Positions 37,446-46,466 are shown, numbered from the stretch's first letter. The stretch is DNA of 64,000 bases from an uncultured Pseudomonadota bacterium (GCA_903927005.1 CAIYLH010000105.1:1-64000), one strand, 5' to 3'. Made by a program: numbers and translations. Notes: generated from the letters alone by a model not told the origin.

Positions 37446-38075
37446 TCAGCCGGCGCGACGCTGCGCGCGATCGTGGTCGAGATACCGCCAGAGGTACCAG
37501 CTTGCGATGGTGCGGTACGGCGCCCAGCGCTCGCCATAAGCGGCAAGCCAGCGGGGTTTAGGCTGCGCACGCTTGCGATACAACAGCTTGAACCCTTCTC
37601 GCACACCGAAGTCATCGACTGGCAGGACGTCGGGGCGATTCAAGGTAAACATCAGCAGCATTTCTGCCGTCCAGCGCCCCACGCCACGCACGGCGGTAAG
37701 CCGCTCAATGACGGCCGCGTCATCGAGCCTCATGATCGCCCGCCGGTCGGGGACCGTCCCGTCGAGCGTGCGGCGCGCGACGTCCTGCATGGCCAGGAGC
37801 TTGGCGCGCGATAGTCCCGCGCCGCGCAGGTCCGCTTCGGAGGTCGCAATCAGTTCTTCTGGTGTCGGGTAGCGGGCGCCTGGATAGAGCGCCTTCAGCC
37901 GCCGCAGGATCGCGGCAGCGGCATTGCCGTGCAACTGCTGGTGGGTGATGGCCGAAAGCAGCGCCTCGTAGGGCGAACCGCGGCCACGCGTCAGCGTACA
38001 CGGGCCGATGACCTCGATCGCGGCCGCCAGCCGCTCATCGAGGGCCGCGAGAGCCCGAACCGCTGACTCAGTCAT
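37446..38075 (-). CDS. DNA-3-methyladenine glycosylase, AlkA/HhH-GPD type
   Basis: 209 aa. Base-excision repair glycosylase for alkylated bases. The helix-hairpin-helix and catalytic block is LTAVRGVGRWTAEMLLMF followed by DVLPVDDFGVREG, whose second Asp is the expected catalytic residue. ITHQQLHGNAAAAI is the N-terminal conserved block. It lacks the N-terminal TBP-like domain of E. coli AlkA, so it is closer to the short Mag-type enzymes. Placed between the chaperone gene and rho, with 23 bp to rho. Confidence 0.92.
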   Translation of the reverse strand: MTESAVRALAALDERLAAAIEVIGPCTLTRGRGSPYEALLSAITHQQLHGNAAAAILRRLKALYPGARYPTPEELIATSEADLRGAGLSRAKLLAMQDVARRTLDGTVPDRRAIMRLDDAAVIERLTAVRGVGRWTAEMLLMFTLNRPDVLPVDDFGVREGFKLLYRKRAQPKPRWLAAYGERWAPYRTIASWYLWRYLDHDRAQRRAG

Positions 38076-38098
38076 CGGTTGGGCCCTCGCGTACTCGA

Positions 38099-39583
38099 TC
38101 AGCGCTTCATCAAACCGAAGAACTCGTCGTTGGTCTTCGTGTCCTTCATCTTGTCGATGAGGAACTCGACCGCCGCCAACTCGTCCATCGGATGCAGCAG
38201 CTTGCGCAGGATCCAGATCTTCTGCAGCTCCTCGGTCGAGGTAATGAGCTCCTCGCGCCGAGTACCCGAACGGTTGATGTTCACCGCCGGGAAGGTCCGC
38301 CGCTCGGCGATGCGCCGATCCAGGTGGATTTCGGAGTTACCCGTTCCCTTGAACTCCTCGAAGATCACATCGTCCATGCGCGAGCCGGTGTCGATCAGCG
38401 CAGTCGCGATGATCGTCAGCGAGCCGCCCTCCTCGAGGTTGCGCGCGGCGCCGAAGAAACGCTTCGGGCGCTGCAGCGCATTCGCGTCAACACCACCGGT
38501 GAGTACCTTGCCAGAGCTCGGTACGACGGTGTTGTAGGCGCGTGCGAGGCGAGTGATCGAATCAAGCAGGATCACGACATCCTTCTTGTGCTCGACCAGA
38601 CGCTTGGCCTTCTCGATGACCATCTCGGCAACCTGCACGTGGCGACTTGCCGGCTCGTCGAAGGTGGAGGCGACAACCTCTCCCTTCACTGTGCGCGACA
38701 TCTCGGTCACTTCCTCGGGCCGCTCGTCGATGAGCAGCACGATCAGGTACACCTCGGGATGGTTGTAGGCGATGCTGGTCGCGATGTTCTGCAGCAGCAT
38801 CGTCTTGCCGGCTTTTGGCGGCGAGACGATCAGGCCACGCTGACCCTTACCGAGCGGCGCACACAGGTCGATCACCCGTGCCGTCATGTCCTCGGTGCTG
38901 CCGTTACCGCGCTCAAGCTTCAGTCGCTTAGTCGGGTGCAGCGGCGTCAGGTTCTCGAACAGCGCCTTGTTGCGCGAGCTCTCCGGCGCGTCGAAGTTGA
39001 TCTGGCCGAACTTCAGCAGCGCGAAGTAGCGCTCGCCTTCCTTCGGCGGACGGATCAATCCGGAGATCGAGTCACCGGTGCGCAGGTTGAAGCGGCGGAT
39101 CTGGCTGGGACTGACGTAGATGTCGTCAGGACCTGCCAGATACGAGCCATCAGCCGAGCGCAGGAAGCCGAAGCCGTCCTGCAGGATCTCGAGTACGCCG
39201 TCGCCGTAGATGTGCTCGCCGTTGCGGGCATGTGCCTTCAACAGCGAGAAGATCACGTCCTGCTTGCGCTGACGGGCGACGTTCTCGATTCCCAGACTCT
39301 CGGCGACCTGCACCAACTCGTAGATTGGCTTCTTCTTGAGATCGGTCAGGCTCATCGAGCGCCGAACGATCTCCAGATCCGCCATCGCGATGATGCCGAT
39401 GTCGTCGCTGTCCGGGAAATCCTCGACAGGCCCCTGCTCGCGGGAGCCGCGCCAGTTGGGATCGCGATTGCCGTCGACGTTGCCGCCGCGGTGACCGCCA
39501 CCTCCCCGCTGGCCGCCGCCGCCGCCACCGCCGCCACCGCCTTTATTGCGGTTGCGACCGGGACCGCCGAGGTAACCCCTCAT
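38099..39583 (-). CDS. rho: Transcription termination factor Rho with Gly/Arg-rich N-terminal extension
   Basis: 494 aa. Hexameric RNA-dependent ATPase that ends transcription. The usual start [16 protein letters not shown] is at residue 77 here; before it lies a 76-residue extension with ten consecutive Gly and further Gly/Arg. The rest is canonical: RNA-binding fold, [12 protein letters not shown] (P-loop), [12 protein letters not shown]. The start at 39583 overlaps the trxA stop (ATGA), the main reason for including the extension; it has only a weak ribosome site, and a start at 39355 remains possible. Xanthomonad Rho proteins also carry such extensions. Confidence 0.95.
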   Translation of the reverse strand: MRGYLGGPGRNRNKGGGGGGGGGGQRGGGGHRGGNVDGNRDPNWRGSREQGPVEDFPDSDDIGIIAMADLEIVRRSMSLTDLKKKPIYELVQVAESLGIENVARQRKQDVIFSLLKAHARNGEHIYGDGVLEILQDGFGFLRSADGSYLAGPDDIYVSPSQIRRFNLRTGDSISGLIRPPKEGERYFALLKFGQINFDAPESSRNKALFENLTPLHPTKRLKLERGNGSTEDMTARVIDLCAPLGKGQRGLIVSPPKAGKTMLLQNIATSIAYNHPEVYLIVLLIDERPEEVTEMSRTVKGEVVASTFDEPASRHVQVAEMVIEKAKRLVEHKKDVVILLDSITRLARAYNTVVPSSGKVLTGGVDANALQRPKRFFGAARNLEEGGSLTIIATALIDTGSRMDDVIFEEFKGTGNSEIHLDRRIAERRTFPAVNINRSGTRREELITSTEELQKIWILRKLLHPMDELAAVEFLIDKMKDTKTNDEFFGLMKR

Positions 39584-39909
39584 AGGTGGCTGTCCAGAAA
39601 CGCCGCGAGCTGGCCTTTGCTCACCGCGCCGACCTTCTGGGCCTCGACCACGCCGTTCTTGAACAGGATTAGCGTCGGGATTCCCCGGATTCCGTACTTC
39701 GGCGGAGTCTGGGGGTTCTCGTCTATGTTGAGTTTCGCTATCCGGACGCGGTCGCTGTAGGCGTTCGCGATCTCGTCCAGTATCGGGGCTATCATCTTGC
39801 ATGGGCCGCACCATTCAGCCCAGAAGTCGAGCAACACGGGCTTGTCAGACTTGAGCACGTCACGATCAAAGTTGGCATCGGTAGTGTGAATAATGTTTGA
39901 GCCGCTCAC
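39580..39909 (-). CDS. trxA: Thioredoxin 1
   Basis: 109 aa, same length as E. coli TrxA. Cytoplasmic dithiol reductant; active site W33-CGPC-K with Cys34 and Cys37, and the cis-Pro segment [11 protein letters not shown]. The start is a GTG with AAGGAGG 9 nt upstream; the frame continues upstream but lacks family similarity. Overlaps rho by 4 nt; electron donor for DsbD among others. Confidence 0.97.
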   Translation of the reverse strand: MSGSNIIHTTDANFDRDVLKSDKPVLLDFWAEWCGPCKMIAPILDEIANAYSDRVRIAKLNIDENPQTPPKYGIRGIPTLILFKNGVVEAQKVGAVSKGQLAAFLDSHL

Positions 39910-40367
39910 GCGGGGAATCCTCCTTCGAGGGGCATGGAATAAACATTGGGCGTTGGTTTTGAATCTTGGTATCTGGCAAAAAAGTGAATTAGTTGGCGGG
40001 ATTGGTGTGTCCCGGGAGGCGAAACAGAGTTCCAGCGGGGGGCCTAGAAGCCGCCTATTTGTCACGATTGCTACAAGCATTCGTGACGGCGCGGCCAGGT
40101 TGCGGCAAAATGCACGCTTTGGTGGAGTCAACCGCCCCTGTTGGGGGCCCGATGCTCCGCGGGAAATCCGATCGCGGGTAGCCTGATTCTCCGAATGAAG
40201 GCTGTCTCAGCCTGAAGTGTTTAACCCGATCTTAGGACCCGATTCAAGACCCTTGGACTAGACCTTGGGTTTCGGACGGGCGCGGCAGGGCTGCCGAATG
40301 AGCCGATGTTTTAGCCGGTCCACGGCCGCTTTGCAAGCCTTCCGGTGGACCTGAACCGTAATCAAAT
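39910..40367. other. 458-bp divergent intergenic region trxA / rhlB
   Basis: Visibly less GC-rich than the flanking genes, with no convincing gene: short open frames here lack ribosome sites and codon bias. It should hold the promoters for trxA-rho and rhlB; on the trxA side the A/T-rich stretch near 39935-39985 is the likeliest place. Its main structure is the dyad at 40061-40087. The last 150 bp before rhlB would form a long leader. Confidence 0.6.
40061..40087. promoter_or_regulatory. 27-nt near-perfect dyad between trxA and rhlB
   Basis: GTCACGATTGCT (40061-40072) and AGCATTCGTGAC (40076-40087) are inverted repeats with 11 of 12 positions paired around ACA. No T-tract follows. It could be an operator for a dimeric regulator of either gene or an RNA stem. 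I do not recognise it as a known operator. Confidence 0.5.
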
Positions 40368-42104
40368 GTGGTATTCGTGACCAACCAATCGCCTGTAACA
40401 GAAATTAGTTTCTCGAGCCTTAACCTTCCGGAGCCGCTCGCGCGCGGAATCGCCGATGCGGGCTTCGAGCGTTGCACTCCAATCCAGGCCGGCACCCTGC
40501 CGCGCGCCTTGGCGGGCCTCGACGTGGCCGGCCAGGCCCAAACCGGCACCGGCAAGACCGCCGCGTTCCTGGTGGCCATGTACGCGCAGCTGCTGCGCAA
40601 CCCCGCCTCCCCCGAAAAACCGATCAGCTCGCCGCGCGGCTTCATTCTGGCGCCGACCCGGGAACTGGCCGTCCAGATCCACCGCGACGCGGAACTGCTC
40701 GGCCAGTACACCGGCATCACGCTGGGGCTGGCCTTCGGCGGCGTCGACTACGAAAAGCAGCGGCGCGCGCTGGAAGGTGGCGTCGACATCCTGATCGGCA
40801 CCCCCGGCCGGATCATCGACTACTTCAAGCAGCACGTCTTCGAGCTGCGGCACGTCCAGGTGCTGGTGCTAGACGAAGCCGATCGCATGTTCGATCTGGG
40901 CTTCATCGCCGACATCCGCTACCTGATGCGCCGCCTGCCCGACCCGGCCGCGCGCCTGTCGATGCTCTTCTCGGCCACGCTGTCCCAGCGCGTGCTGGAG
41001 CTCGCCTACGAGCACATGAGCGATCCGGAGCTGATCCGCATCGAGCCGGAAAAAGTGACCGCGGACCGCGTCCGCCAGGTCATTTACTACCCGTCGATGG
41101 AGGAAAAGGCAGGCCTGCTGATCGGCTTGCTACGCACCCTCGGGGCCACCCGCACGATGGTATTCGTCAATATGAAGCGCACCGCAGAGCGCCTCGAGGC
41201 GACGCTGCGGGCCAACAACATCGACGCCGAGGCGATGTCCGGCGATGTGCCGCAGAACAAACGCCTGCGCATGCTGCGCGACTTCCATGAGGGCAGGTTG
41301 CCCGTGCTGATCGCGACCGACGTCGCCGCTCGCGGCCTGCACGTGCCGGACGTGTCGCACGTCTTCAACTACGACCTGCCGCAGGACCCGGAGGACTACG
41401 TTCACCGCATCGGCCGTACCGCCCGTGCGGGCGCCGCGGGCGACGCCATCAGCTTCGGCTGCGAGGATTATGTCCAGTCGCTGCCGGATATTGAGGCCTT
41501 CATTGGCCGCAAGCTGCCGGTAGAGGCGGTGGACAAGGGAGTGGTCGCAGAGATCATCGAGCCCCCGCGCGCCGAGCGCAGCTACGGCTCGGGTGGCTCG
41601 CGCGGTGGCGGTGGCGGTGGCCGCGGCGGTCCGCGTGGCGGCCCGGGCGGCCGTAGCGGCGGCGGACGCGGCTTCGGCGGCGGTGGCGGCTCCGACCGCC
41701 CGCGCGGTCTGCTGTCATCGTCGCCGTCAGCCCCACCAACCCCGCTGCCAGCGGCCGTTCCGCTCGCCGAGAGCGCGGCACCGGCGCCGCTGGCGGCCAA
41801 CCCGACCGCGGGAGCCAGCCATGGCCCCGGTGGCGGCCGTGGCCGGCGCCCGCGCCGTCCCGATGCCCCGCCAGCGGTCACCGTGGCTCCGCTGCCGGTC
41901 GATGCGGCGGCTCCGGCGGTGGCCGCCGATGCGGCGGCCCCGCGCAAGCGCCGCCGTCGGCGTCGTGGGCGTGGCGGCGGCGCAGGAGCGGCCAATGCAG
42001 CCTCTGGCCAGAACCCGGCGACGTCAGGCTCGGCAGCCGCGAGCGGGCCGCTGGCGCGCCTAGGTGCGGCGCTGAAGGGCCTCTGGCGCAAACTGCTCGG
42101 CTAG
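40368..42104 (+). CDS. rhlB: DEAD-box RNA helicase RhlB with long RGG/basic tail
   Basis: 578 aa. ATP-dependent RNA helicase, in E. coli part of the RNA degradosome. Core motifs: Q-motif CTPIQAGTLPRAL, AQTGTGKTAAF (I), VLDEADRMF (II, near 165), FSATLS (III), ATDVAARGLHVPDV (V) and HRIGRTARAG (VI). From about residue 405 a disordered tail has RGG/Gly runs, an Ala/Pro stretch, a KRRRRRRGRGGG patch and a short basic end. Divergence from trxA-rho supports the RhlB name. The start is GTG (40368) or GTG at 40377; neither has a strong ribosome site. Confidence 0.92.
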   Translation: MVFVTNQSPVTEISFSSLNLPEPLARGIADAGFERCTPIQAGTLPRALAGLDVAGQAQTGTGKTAAFLVAMYAQLLRNPASPEKPISSPRGFILAPTRELAVQIHRDAELLGQYTGITLGLAFGGVDYEKQRRALEGGVDILIGTPGRIIDYFKQHVFELRHVQVLVLDEADRMFDLGFIADIRYLMRRLPDPAARLSMLFSATLSQRVLELAYEHMSDPELIRIEPEKVTADRVRQVIYYPSMEEKAGLLIGLLRTLGATRTMVFVNMKRTAERLEATLRANNIDAEAMSGDVPQNKRLRMLRDFHEGRLPVLIATDVAARGLHVPDVSHVFNYDLPQDPEDYVHRIGRTARAGAAGDAISFGCEDYVQSLPDIEAFIGRKLPVEAVDKGVVAEIIEPPRAERSYGSGGSRGGGGGGRGGPRGGPGGRSGGGRGFGGGGGSDRPRGLLSSSPSAPPTPLPAAVPLAESAAPAPLAANPTAGASHGPGGGRGRRPRRPDAPPAVTVAPLPVDAAAPAVAADAAAPRKRRRRRRGRGGGAGAANAASGQNPATSGSAAASGPLARLGAALKGLWRKLLG

Positions 42105-42766
42105 AGCAGCTCGTCGATCGACTCGACACCGGCGAAGTCGCCGGTGTCGCGCGACGGCCGGCCGGAGTCCGGACGGCGGATCGCGCGCAACCAGGCAATA
42201 CCGTAGTCGCGTGCTGCCTGCAGCACAGGCAGGCTGTCGTCTACGAACAGCGTTCGCGCAGGATCGAACGGCGCGACTGCCTGCAGGCGCGGCCAAAACG
42301 CCGGATCCTCCTTCGGCACCCCGAAAGGATGACTGGAGTAGACCGCGTCGAGGTGACCGACAAGATCGACATGGCTGTCTTTTATCGCCAGCGCTTCGGG
42401 GTGGGCGTTAGTCACCAGCACGCGCCGCTTGGCGTGCAGCTTCAGCCGCTGCAGGAATGCCTCGGCGCCCGGGATCCAGGCAACCTGCTCGCGCACGCCT
42501 TCCTTGATCCTGCGGATGTCGAGCCCCAGCTCCCGACTCCAGTAATCGATGCAGTACCAGTCGAGCCGGCCGCGGGCGGCATCAAAACGCGGCTGCAGGC
42601 GCACAAGCGCCGCCTCCAGCGTCAGCTCGTGGAGCGCGGCCCAGATCGACGGCACGTGCTGCTGCCAGAACCAGTTGTCAAAACGCAGATCGAGCAGCGT
42701 ACCGTCCATGTCGAGCAACACGGTGTCGATGCGATCCCAGGGCAGTGGCGCAGCCGGCTGACTCAC
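42101..42766 (-). CDS. HAD-family GMP/IMP nucleotidase (YrfG-like)
   Basis: 221 aa. HAD hydrolase with catalytic LLDMDGTLLDL (about 17-27), motif II VLVTNAH, Lys motif GVPKEDPAFW and acidic motif IV LFVDDSLPVL. The long helical cap with WYCIDYWSRELGLDI fits YrfG, which removes phosphate from purine nucleotides. Shares a CTAG with rhlB so that one tetranucleotide gives both stops, set in the loop of a small 6-bp hairpin (42093-42109). Divergent from cysQ. Confidence 0.88.
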   Translation of the reverse strand: MSQPAAPLPWDRIDTVLLDMDGTLLDLRFDNWFWQQHVPSIWAALHELTLEAALVRLQPRFDAARGRLDWYCIDYWSRELGLDIRRIKEGVREQVAWIPGAEAFLQRLKLHAKRRVLVTNAHPEALAIKDSHVDLVGHLDAVYSSHPFGVPKEDPAFWPRLQAVAPFDPARTLFVDDSLPVLQAARDYGIAWLRAIRRPDSGRPSRDTGDFAGVESIDELL

Positions 42767-42771
42767 AACGC

Positions 42772-42777
42772 TATGAT
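42772..42777 (+). promoter_or_regulatory. Candidate -10 box for cysQ
   Basis: TATGAT in an A/T-rich island between the divergent nucleotidase and cysQ genes, 28 bp before the cysQ ATG. No convincing -35 box; on the other strand the same island reads TATATCAT and could serve the nucleotidase gene. Confidence 0.3.
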
Positions 42778-42805
42778 ATAACGCCCCATCCGTGGATCCT
42801 CCCGA

Positions 42806-43603
42806 ATGTCACCCGTCCCCCACCTGCTGCTAGCCGATCTGGTCACACTCGCCCGCCGTGCCGGCGAGGCGATCCTCGAGGTCTATGCCGGCGACTTCGA
42901 CGTCACGCTCAAGGGTGACGACTCGCCGCTGACGATCGCCGATCTGCGCTCGCATCGGATCATCGCCGCGGGCCTGGCTGCGCTCACCCCCAACGTGCCG
43001 GTCATCTCCGAGGAAGCGGAGCCGCCGGCGCTCGCGGTGCGGGCCGGCTGGGACTGGCTGTGGCTGGTCGATCCGCTCGACGGCACGCGCGAGTTCGTGG
43101 GCCGCAACGGCGAGTTCACGGTAAACATCGCGCTGATCCACGACCATGTGCCGGTGGCAGGGGTCCTGCACGTGCCGCTCACGGGCGTCACCTACTACGC
43201 CGCGACCGATAGCGGTGCGTTCCGCGAGCGGCCAGGCACGCCCGCCGAACGCATCACGGTACGCAGGCCGCTCGCCGGCCCGATACGGGTGGTCGCCAGC
43301 CGCTCCCATCGTGGCAATGCCCTCGACCCGTTCTTCACCCGCCTGGGCGAGCACGAGTTCCGGCCGCTGGGCAGCGCCTCGAAGTTCGGGCTGGTCGCCG
43401 ACGGCAGCGCCGACGTCTACCCGCGCGTCGGGCCGACCTGCGAATGGGACACCGCCGCCGGCCAGGCGATCGTCGAGATCGCAGGCGGGCAGGTCGTCGG
43501 TCGCGATGGAGCGCCGCTGCGCTACAACGCGCGCGAGACGCTCCTTAATCCGGACTTCATCTGCTACGGCGACGACTCGCGCGCCTGGCACGAGCTGCTG
43601 TGA
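42806..43603 (+). CDS. cysQ: 3'(2'),5'-bisphosphate nucleotidase
   Basis: 265 aa. Lithium-sensitive phosphatase family; hydrolyses PAP from sulfate assimilation. Metal-binding motifs: SEEAE near 71, DPLDGTREF (about 89-97) and CEWDTAAGQAIVE near 213. Length is typical. In Pseudomonas I recall nudE lying between this gene and the HAD gene; it is absent here. The DUF3301 gene follows after 7 bp. Confidence 0.93.
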   Translation: MSPVPHLLLADLVTLARRAGEAILEVYAGDFDVTLKGDDSPLTIADLRSHRIIAAGLAALTPNVPVISEEAEPPALAVRAGWDWLWLVDPLDGTREFVGRNGEFTVNIALIHDHVPVAGVLHVPLTGVTYYAATDSGAFRERPGTPAERITVRRPLAGPIRVVASRSHRGNALDPFFTRLGEHEFRPLGSASKFGLVADGSADVYPRVGPTCEWDTAAGQAIVEIAGGQVVGRDGAPLRYNARETLLNPDFICYGDDSRAWHELL

Positions 43604-43610
43604 GCCGCCC

Positions 43611-43937
43611 GTGAACGACGGCCTGCTGATCATCGCACTGGTAGGTGGAGTGCTGGCGCTGATCTGGCGCGCCAACGTCGAAGCGCGCACCACTGCCAAC
43701 CACGCCGCGCACGACGCCTGTGCCGACGCGGCACTGCAGTTGCTCGACGGCACGGTCGCATTCAAGAACTGGCGCCCCACGCGCGACGACACCGGCCGCC
43801 TGACGATGCGCCGCACCTACGTCTTCGACTACAGCGATGACGGCGCCACGCGCCGCCAGGGGTTCGTGATCCTGCGCGGCAGGGATGTGGAAATCGTCGG
43901 GCTAGGGCCGACGCTGGTCCGGGACCGCCTGCATTGA
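43611..43937 (+). CDS. DUF3301 single-pass membrane protein
   Basis: 108 aa from a GTG. One N-terminal transmembrane helix (about 4-19) then a cytoplasmic or periplasmic domain with FKNWRPTRDDTGRLTMRRTYVFDYSDDG, the block typical of DUF3301. Function unknown. The stop overlaps the start of the PHP gene (TTGA), so the two are probably co-translated. Confidence 0.82.
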   Translation: MNDGLLIIALVGGVLALIWRANVEARTTANHAAHDACADAALQLLDGTVAFKNWRPTRDDTGRLTMRRTYVFDYSDDGATRRQGFVILRGRDVEIVGLGPTLVRDRLH

Positions 43938-44791
43938 ACGACAGCGTCGACCTGCACCTGCACTCGACCCACTCGGACGGCGTGCTCTCGCCGGCGGCAC
44001 TGGTCGAGCTGCTCGTCGCCAACGGCGTGCGGCAATTCGCGCTGACCGATCACGATACGGTAGCCGGGCTAGGTGAAGTTGCGCGCTGTGCGCAAGGCGC
44101 CGGACTGCACTGCATCACCGGCACGGAGCTGTCGGCGAGCTGGCTCGGCCGCACGATACATGTGGTCGGTCTCGGCTTTGATCCGGACTGCGCGCCGATT
44201 GCCACTGCGGTCGACACCCGGCTGGCACTACGGCGCGAGCGGGCACGCACCATCGCCGCACGATTGGACCGCGCCGGCGCCCCGGGCAGCGCCGCGCTCG
44301 AGCGCCTCGCCGGCACCGCAGTGCCGACCCGCACTCACTTCGCACGGGCGCTGGCCGAGCTTGGGGCGGCGCGCGACGCCGCACACGCCTTCGACCGCTG
44401 GCTCGGCCACGGCAAGCCCGGCCATGTCCCATCGGAGTGGCCTGCGCTCGAAGAGACCGTCGCCGCGATCGTCGCGGGCGGCGGTACGGCGGTGCTTGCC
44501 CATCCGTTGCGCTATCGCTTGTCCGCGGGCCAGCGGCGCACGCTCGTACGAGTGTTCGCCGCCGCCGGCGGCGGTGCACTGGAGGTCGTCACCGGCGGCG
44601 TTGCGCCGCACCAGATCGAGACGGCGCTTGGACTTGCCCTGCGCGGGGGCCTCGCCGGCTCCGTGGGCTCCGACTGCCACGATCCCGCGTTGCCGTGGCA
44701 TCGGCCCGGACGATTGGCTAAGCTGCCTGCGGCAGTCGTGCCGGTCTGGGACCGGTGGGCCGCAGCACCGACCCGAGCGCTCGAGGCATGA
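43934..44791 (+). CDS. PHP-domain phosphoesterase, RNase AM (YciV/TrpH) type
   Basis: 285 aa from a TTG overlapping the previous stop. The PHP metal-binding motifs are complete: DLHLHSTHSDG (6-16), ALTDHDT (35-41), GTELS, VLAHPLRY and GSDCHD near 238. In E. coli the homologue is a 5'-3' exonuclease acting on RNA ends and short nucleotides, including pAp. Adjacent cysQ, which also removes PAP, makes a shared role attractive (inference). Ends in ATGA overlap with the DUF465 gene. Confidence 0.85.
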   Translation: MNDSVDLHLHSTHSDGVLSPAALVELLVANGVRQFALTDHDTVAGLGEVARCAQGAGLHCITGTELSASWLGRTIHVVGLGFDPDCAPIATAVDTRLALRRERARTIAARLDRAGAPGSAALERLAGTAVPTRTHFARALAELGAARDAAHAFDRWLGHGKPGHVPSEWPALEETVAAIVAGGGTAVLAHPLRYRLSAGQRRTLVRVFAAAGGGALEVVTGGVAPHQIETALGLALRGGLAGSVGSDCHDPALPWHRPGRLAKLPAAVVPVWDRWAAAPTRALEA

Positions 44792-45015
44792 CGGACGACA
44801 CCGAAGACAAGGTCAATACACAGCTGCTGCAGCGCCTGGAGCGTCTGCGTAGCCTGCGAATAGAGCATCGCGACCTGGATGAGGTGATTTCCCGCCTGCA
44901 GATGGACATGCGCATCGACGAGCTGCGACTTAAGCGGCTCAAGAAGCGCAAGCTGATGCTCAAGGACCAGATCACGCGCCTCGAGAGCGAACTGATCCCG
45001 GATCTCAACGCCTGA
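44788..45015 (+). CDS. DUF465 small coiled-coil protein (YdcH-like)
   Basis: 75 aa. Two charged helices, LRSLRIEHRDLDEVISRLQ and DELRLKRLKKRKLMLKDQITRLE, form the helical hairpin of DUF465. Function is unknown. The ATG overlaps the PHP stop; an earlier in-frame ATG would add 11 residues with no family similarity. Confidence 0.82.
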   Translation: MTDDTEDKVNTQLLQRLERLRSLRIEHRDLDEVISRLQMDMRIDELRLKRLKKRKLMLKDQITRLESELIPDLNA

Positions 45016-45040
45016 CGCCCGACCTGGGCACCCGAGTCGC

Positions 45041-46465
45041 ATGGACACCCTGAGCGCAGCGCTAAACCAATTCGCCCACGACTGGCTGACCGGCGGCACG
45101 CTGGCCGGCATCGGGCTGGCGGTCCTGGCCGGCCTGAGCGCCTGGCTTGTCTCCCGCACCCTCGCCCGCTCCACCGGCGCTGTCGCGCCTGGCGACGCCA
45201 ACCTCGTGCGCGAAGCGGCCCAGATCGCAACGCCCTACCTGACCGCCCTGGCAGTGCTCGCCGCCGGTCGTGCGACGCTGTCGGTGACCGACCTCGACCC
45301 TCGCTTCGCGAGCCTGCTGCTGCAACTGTTCGGCGCACTCGTGGCAATCCGCGGCGCAGCCTTCCTGCTGCGCCTGTCGGTCGGCCAGAACAGTCGCCTG
45401 CGGGCGTGGGAAGTCCGCGCGACGATCTTCTTCTGGTTCTTTGTCGCGATGCACCTCTTAGGCTGGCTTGAGGCACTGATCACGTTCCTGGACTCGATCT
45501 CGGTGACCTCGACCAAGCATGGCGAGGCGGCACTGACCCTGTGGTCGATCATCCGCTCGCTGTTCACCGTGACCGCATTCGTCATCATCAGCGCCTGGGT
45601 GGGCCGCTCGCTCGAACGCCACATCGCCGATCTGAAGGGCCTGGCGCCGAACACCCGGATCGCGGTCGCCAAGTTCGCCTACGCGTTCCTGATCTGCTTT
45701 GGTGTGCTGCTGGGCCTGTCGGCTTCAGGCCTGAATCTGGGCGCCTTGAGCATCTTCGGCGGCGCCCTCGGCCTCGGCCTCGGCTTCGGCCTGCAAGCGA
45801 TCGCAGCGAACTTCGTCAGCGGCTTCGTGCTGCTGATGGACAAGTCCATCAAGCCGGGTGACGTGATCAGCTTCACCGGCAACATCGGCACCAGCACGGA
45901 AGGCTTCGGCTGGGTGCAGGAGCTGCGTGGCCGCTACGTGGTCGTGCGCGACCGCGACGGCGTCGAGACGCTGGTCCCGAACCAGAACCTGATCACCAAC
46001 CAGGTGATCAACTGGAGCTACAGCGACAAGCGCGTTCGGCTCAAGCTGCCAGTGCGCATCAGCTACGACGACGACCCGGAACGGGCCATGGCCGTACTGC
46101 TAGACGCAGCCAAGTGCTCGCCGCGCATCCTGCGCGATCCGGCGCCCGTGGCGCGGCTGATGGGCTTCCATGACTACGGTCTGGACCTCGAGCTGCGGTT
46201 CTGGATCGCCGACCCCGAAGCGGGCGTCAACAACGTGCGTTCGGACGTCAACCGTTCGATCTGGCGGCTGTTCAAGGACCACGGCATCATGATTCCGCGC
46301 GCGCAGCTGGATGTGCGCATGTACGACGCCGACGGACGTATCGTCGGCACTGGCGCACTACCCGCGCGGATGCGCGAGGCAGGCGCACCGCACGGCGGGC
46401 CAGCCGACACGAGCGGCACTCCGGTGACGCCGGCGTCACCCCACCAAAACCCGCTCGGCGGCTGA
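45041..46465 (+). CDS. MscS-family mechanosensitive ion channel
   Basis: 474 aa. Several N-terminal transmembrane helices (about 18-36, 60-78, 85-105, 125-143, 163-182, 208-228), then the pore helix LSIFGGALGLGLGFGLQAIAANFVSG (about 240-265) with the Gly/Ala packing typical of MscS, and a cytoplasmic beta domain including IKPGDVI and VPNQNLITNQVINWSYSD. Opens on osmotic downshock. The polar Pro/Gly-rich C-terminal tail (about 445-474) is extra. arfB follows one base after the stop. Confidence 0.93.
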   Translation: MDTLSAALNQFAHDWLTGGTLAGIGLAVLAGLSAWLVSRTLARSTGAVAPGDANLVREAAQIATPYLTALAVLAAGRATLSVTDLDPRFASLLLQLFGALVAIRGAAFLLRLSVGQNSRLRAWEVRATIFFWFFVAMHLLGWLEALITFLDSISVTSTKHGEAALTLWSIIRSLFTVTAFVIISAWVGRSLERHIADLKGLAPNTRIAVAKFAYAFLICFGVLLGLSASGLNLGALSIFGGALGLGLGFGLQAIAANFVSGFVLLMDKSIKPGDVISFTGNIGTSTEGFGWVQELRGRYVVVRDRDGVETLVPNQNLITNQVINWSYSDKRVRLKLPVRISYDDDPERAMAVLLDAAKCSPRILRDPAPVARLMGFHDYGLDLELRFWIADPEAGVNNVRSDVNRSIWRLFKDHGIMIPRAQLDVRMYDADGRIVGTGALPARMREAGAPHGGPADTSGTPVTPASPHQNPLGG

Positions 46466-46466
46466 G

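Noticed and set aside
39500..39545. Short triplet repeats that might suggest a CRISPR or other repeat array
   Set aside because: They are Gly codons in frame with rho, without spacers.
38192..39760. 522-aa open frame opposite rho
   Set aside because: Shadow of the conserved Rho coding sequence with no start signal.
39893..40186. Possible 97-aa gene in the trxA/rhlB intergenic region
   Set aside because: It begins inside trxA on the opposite strand, has no ribosome site, and overlaps the dyad; no protein-like pattern.
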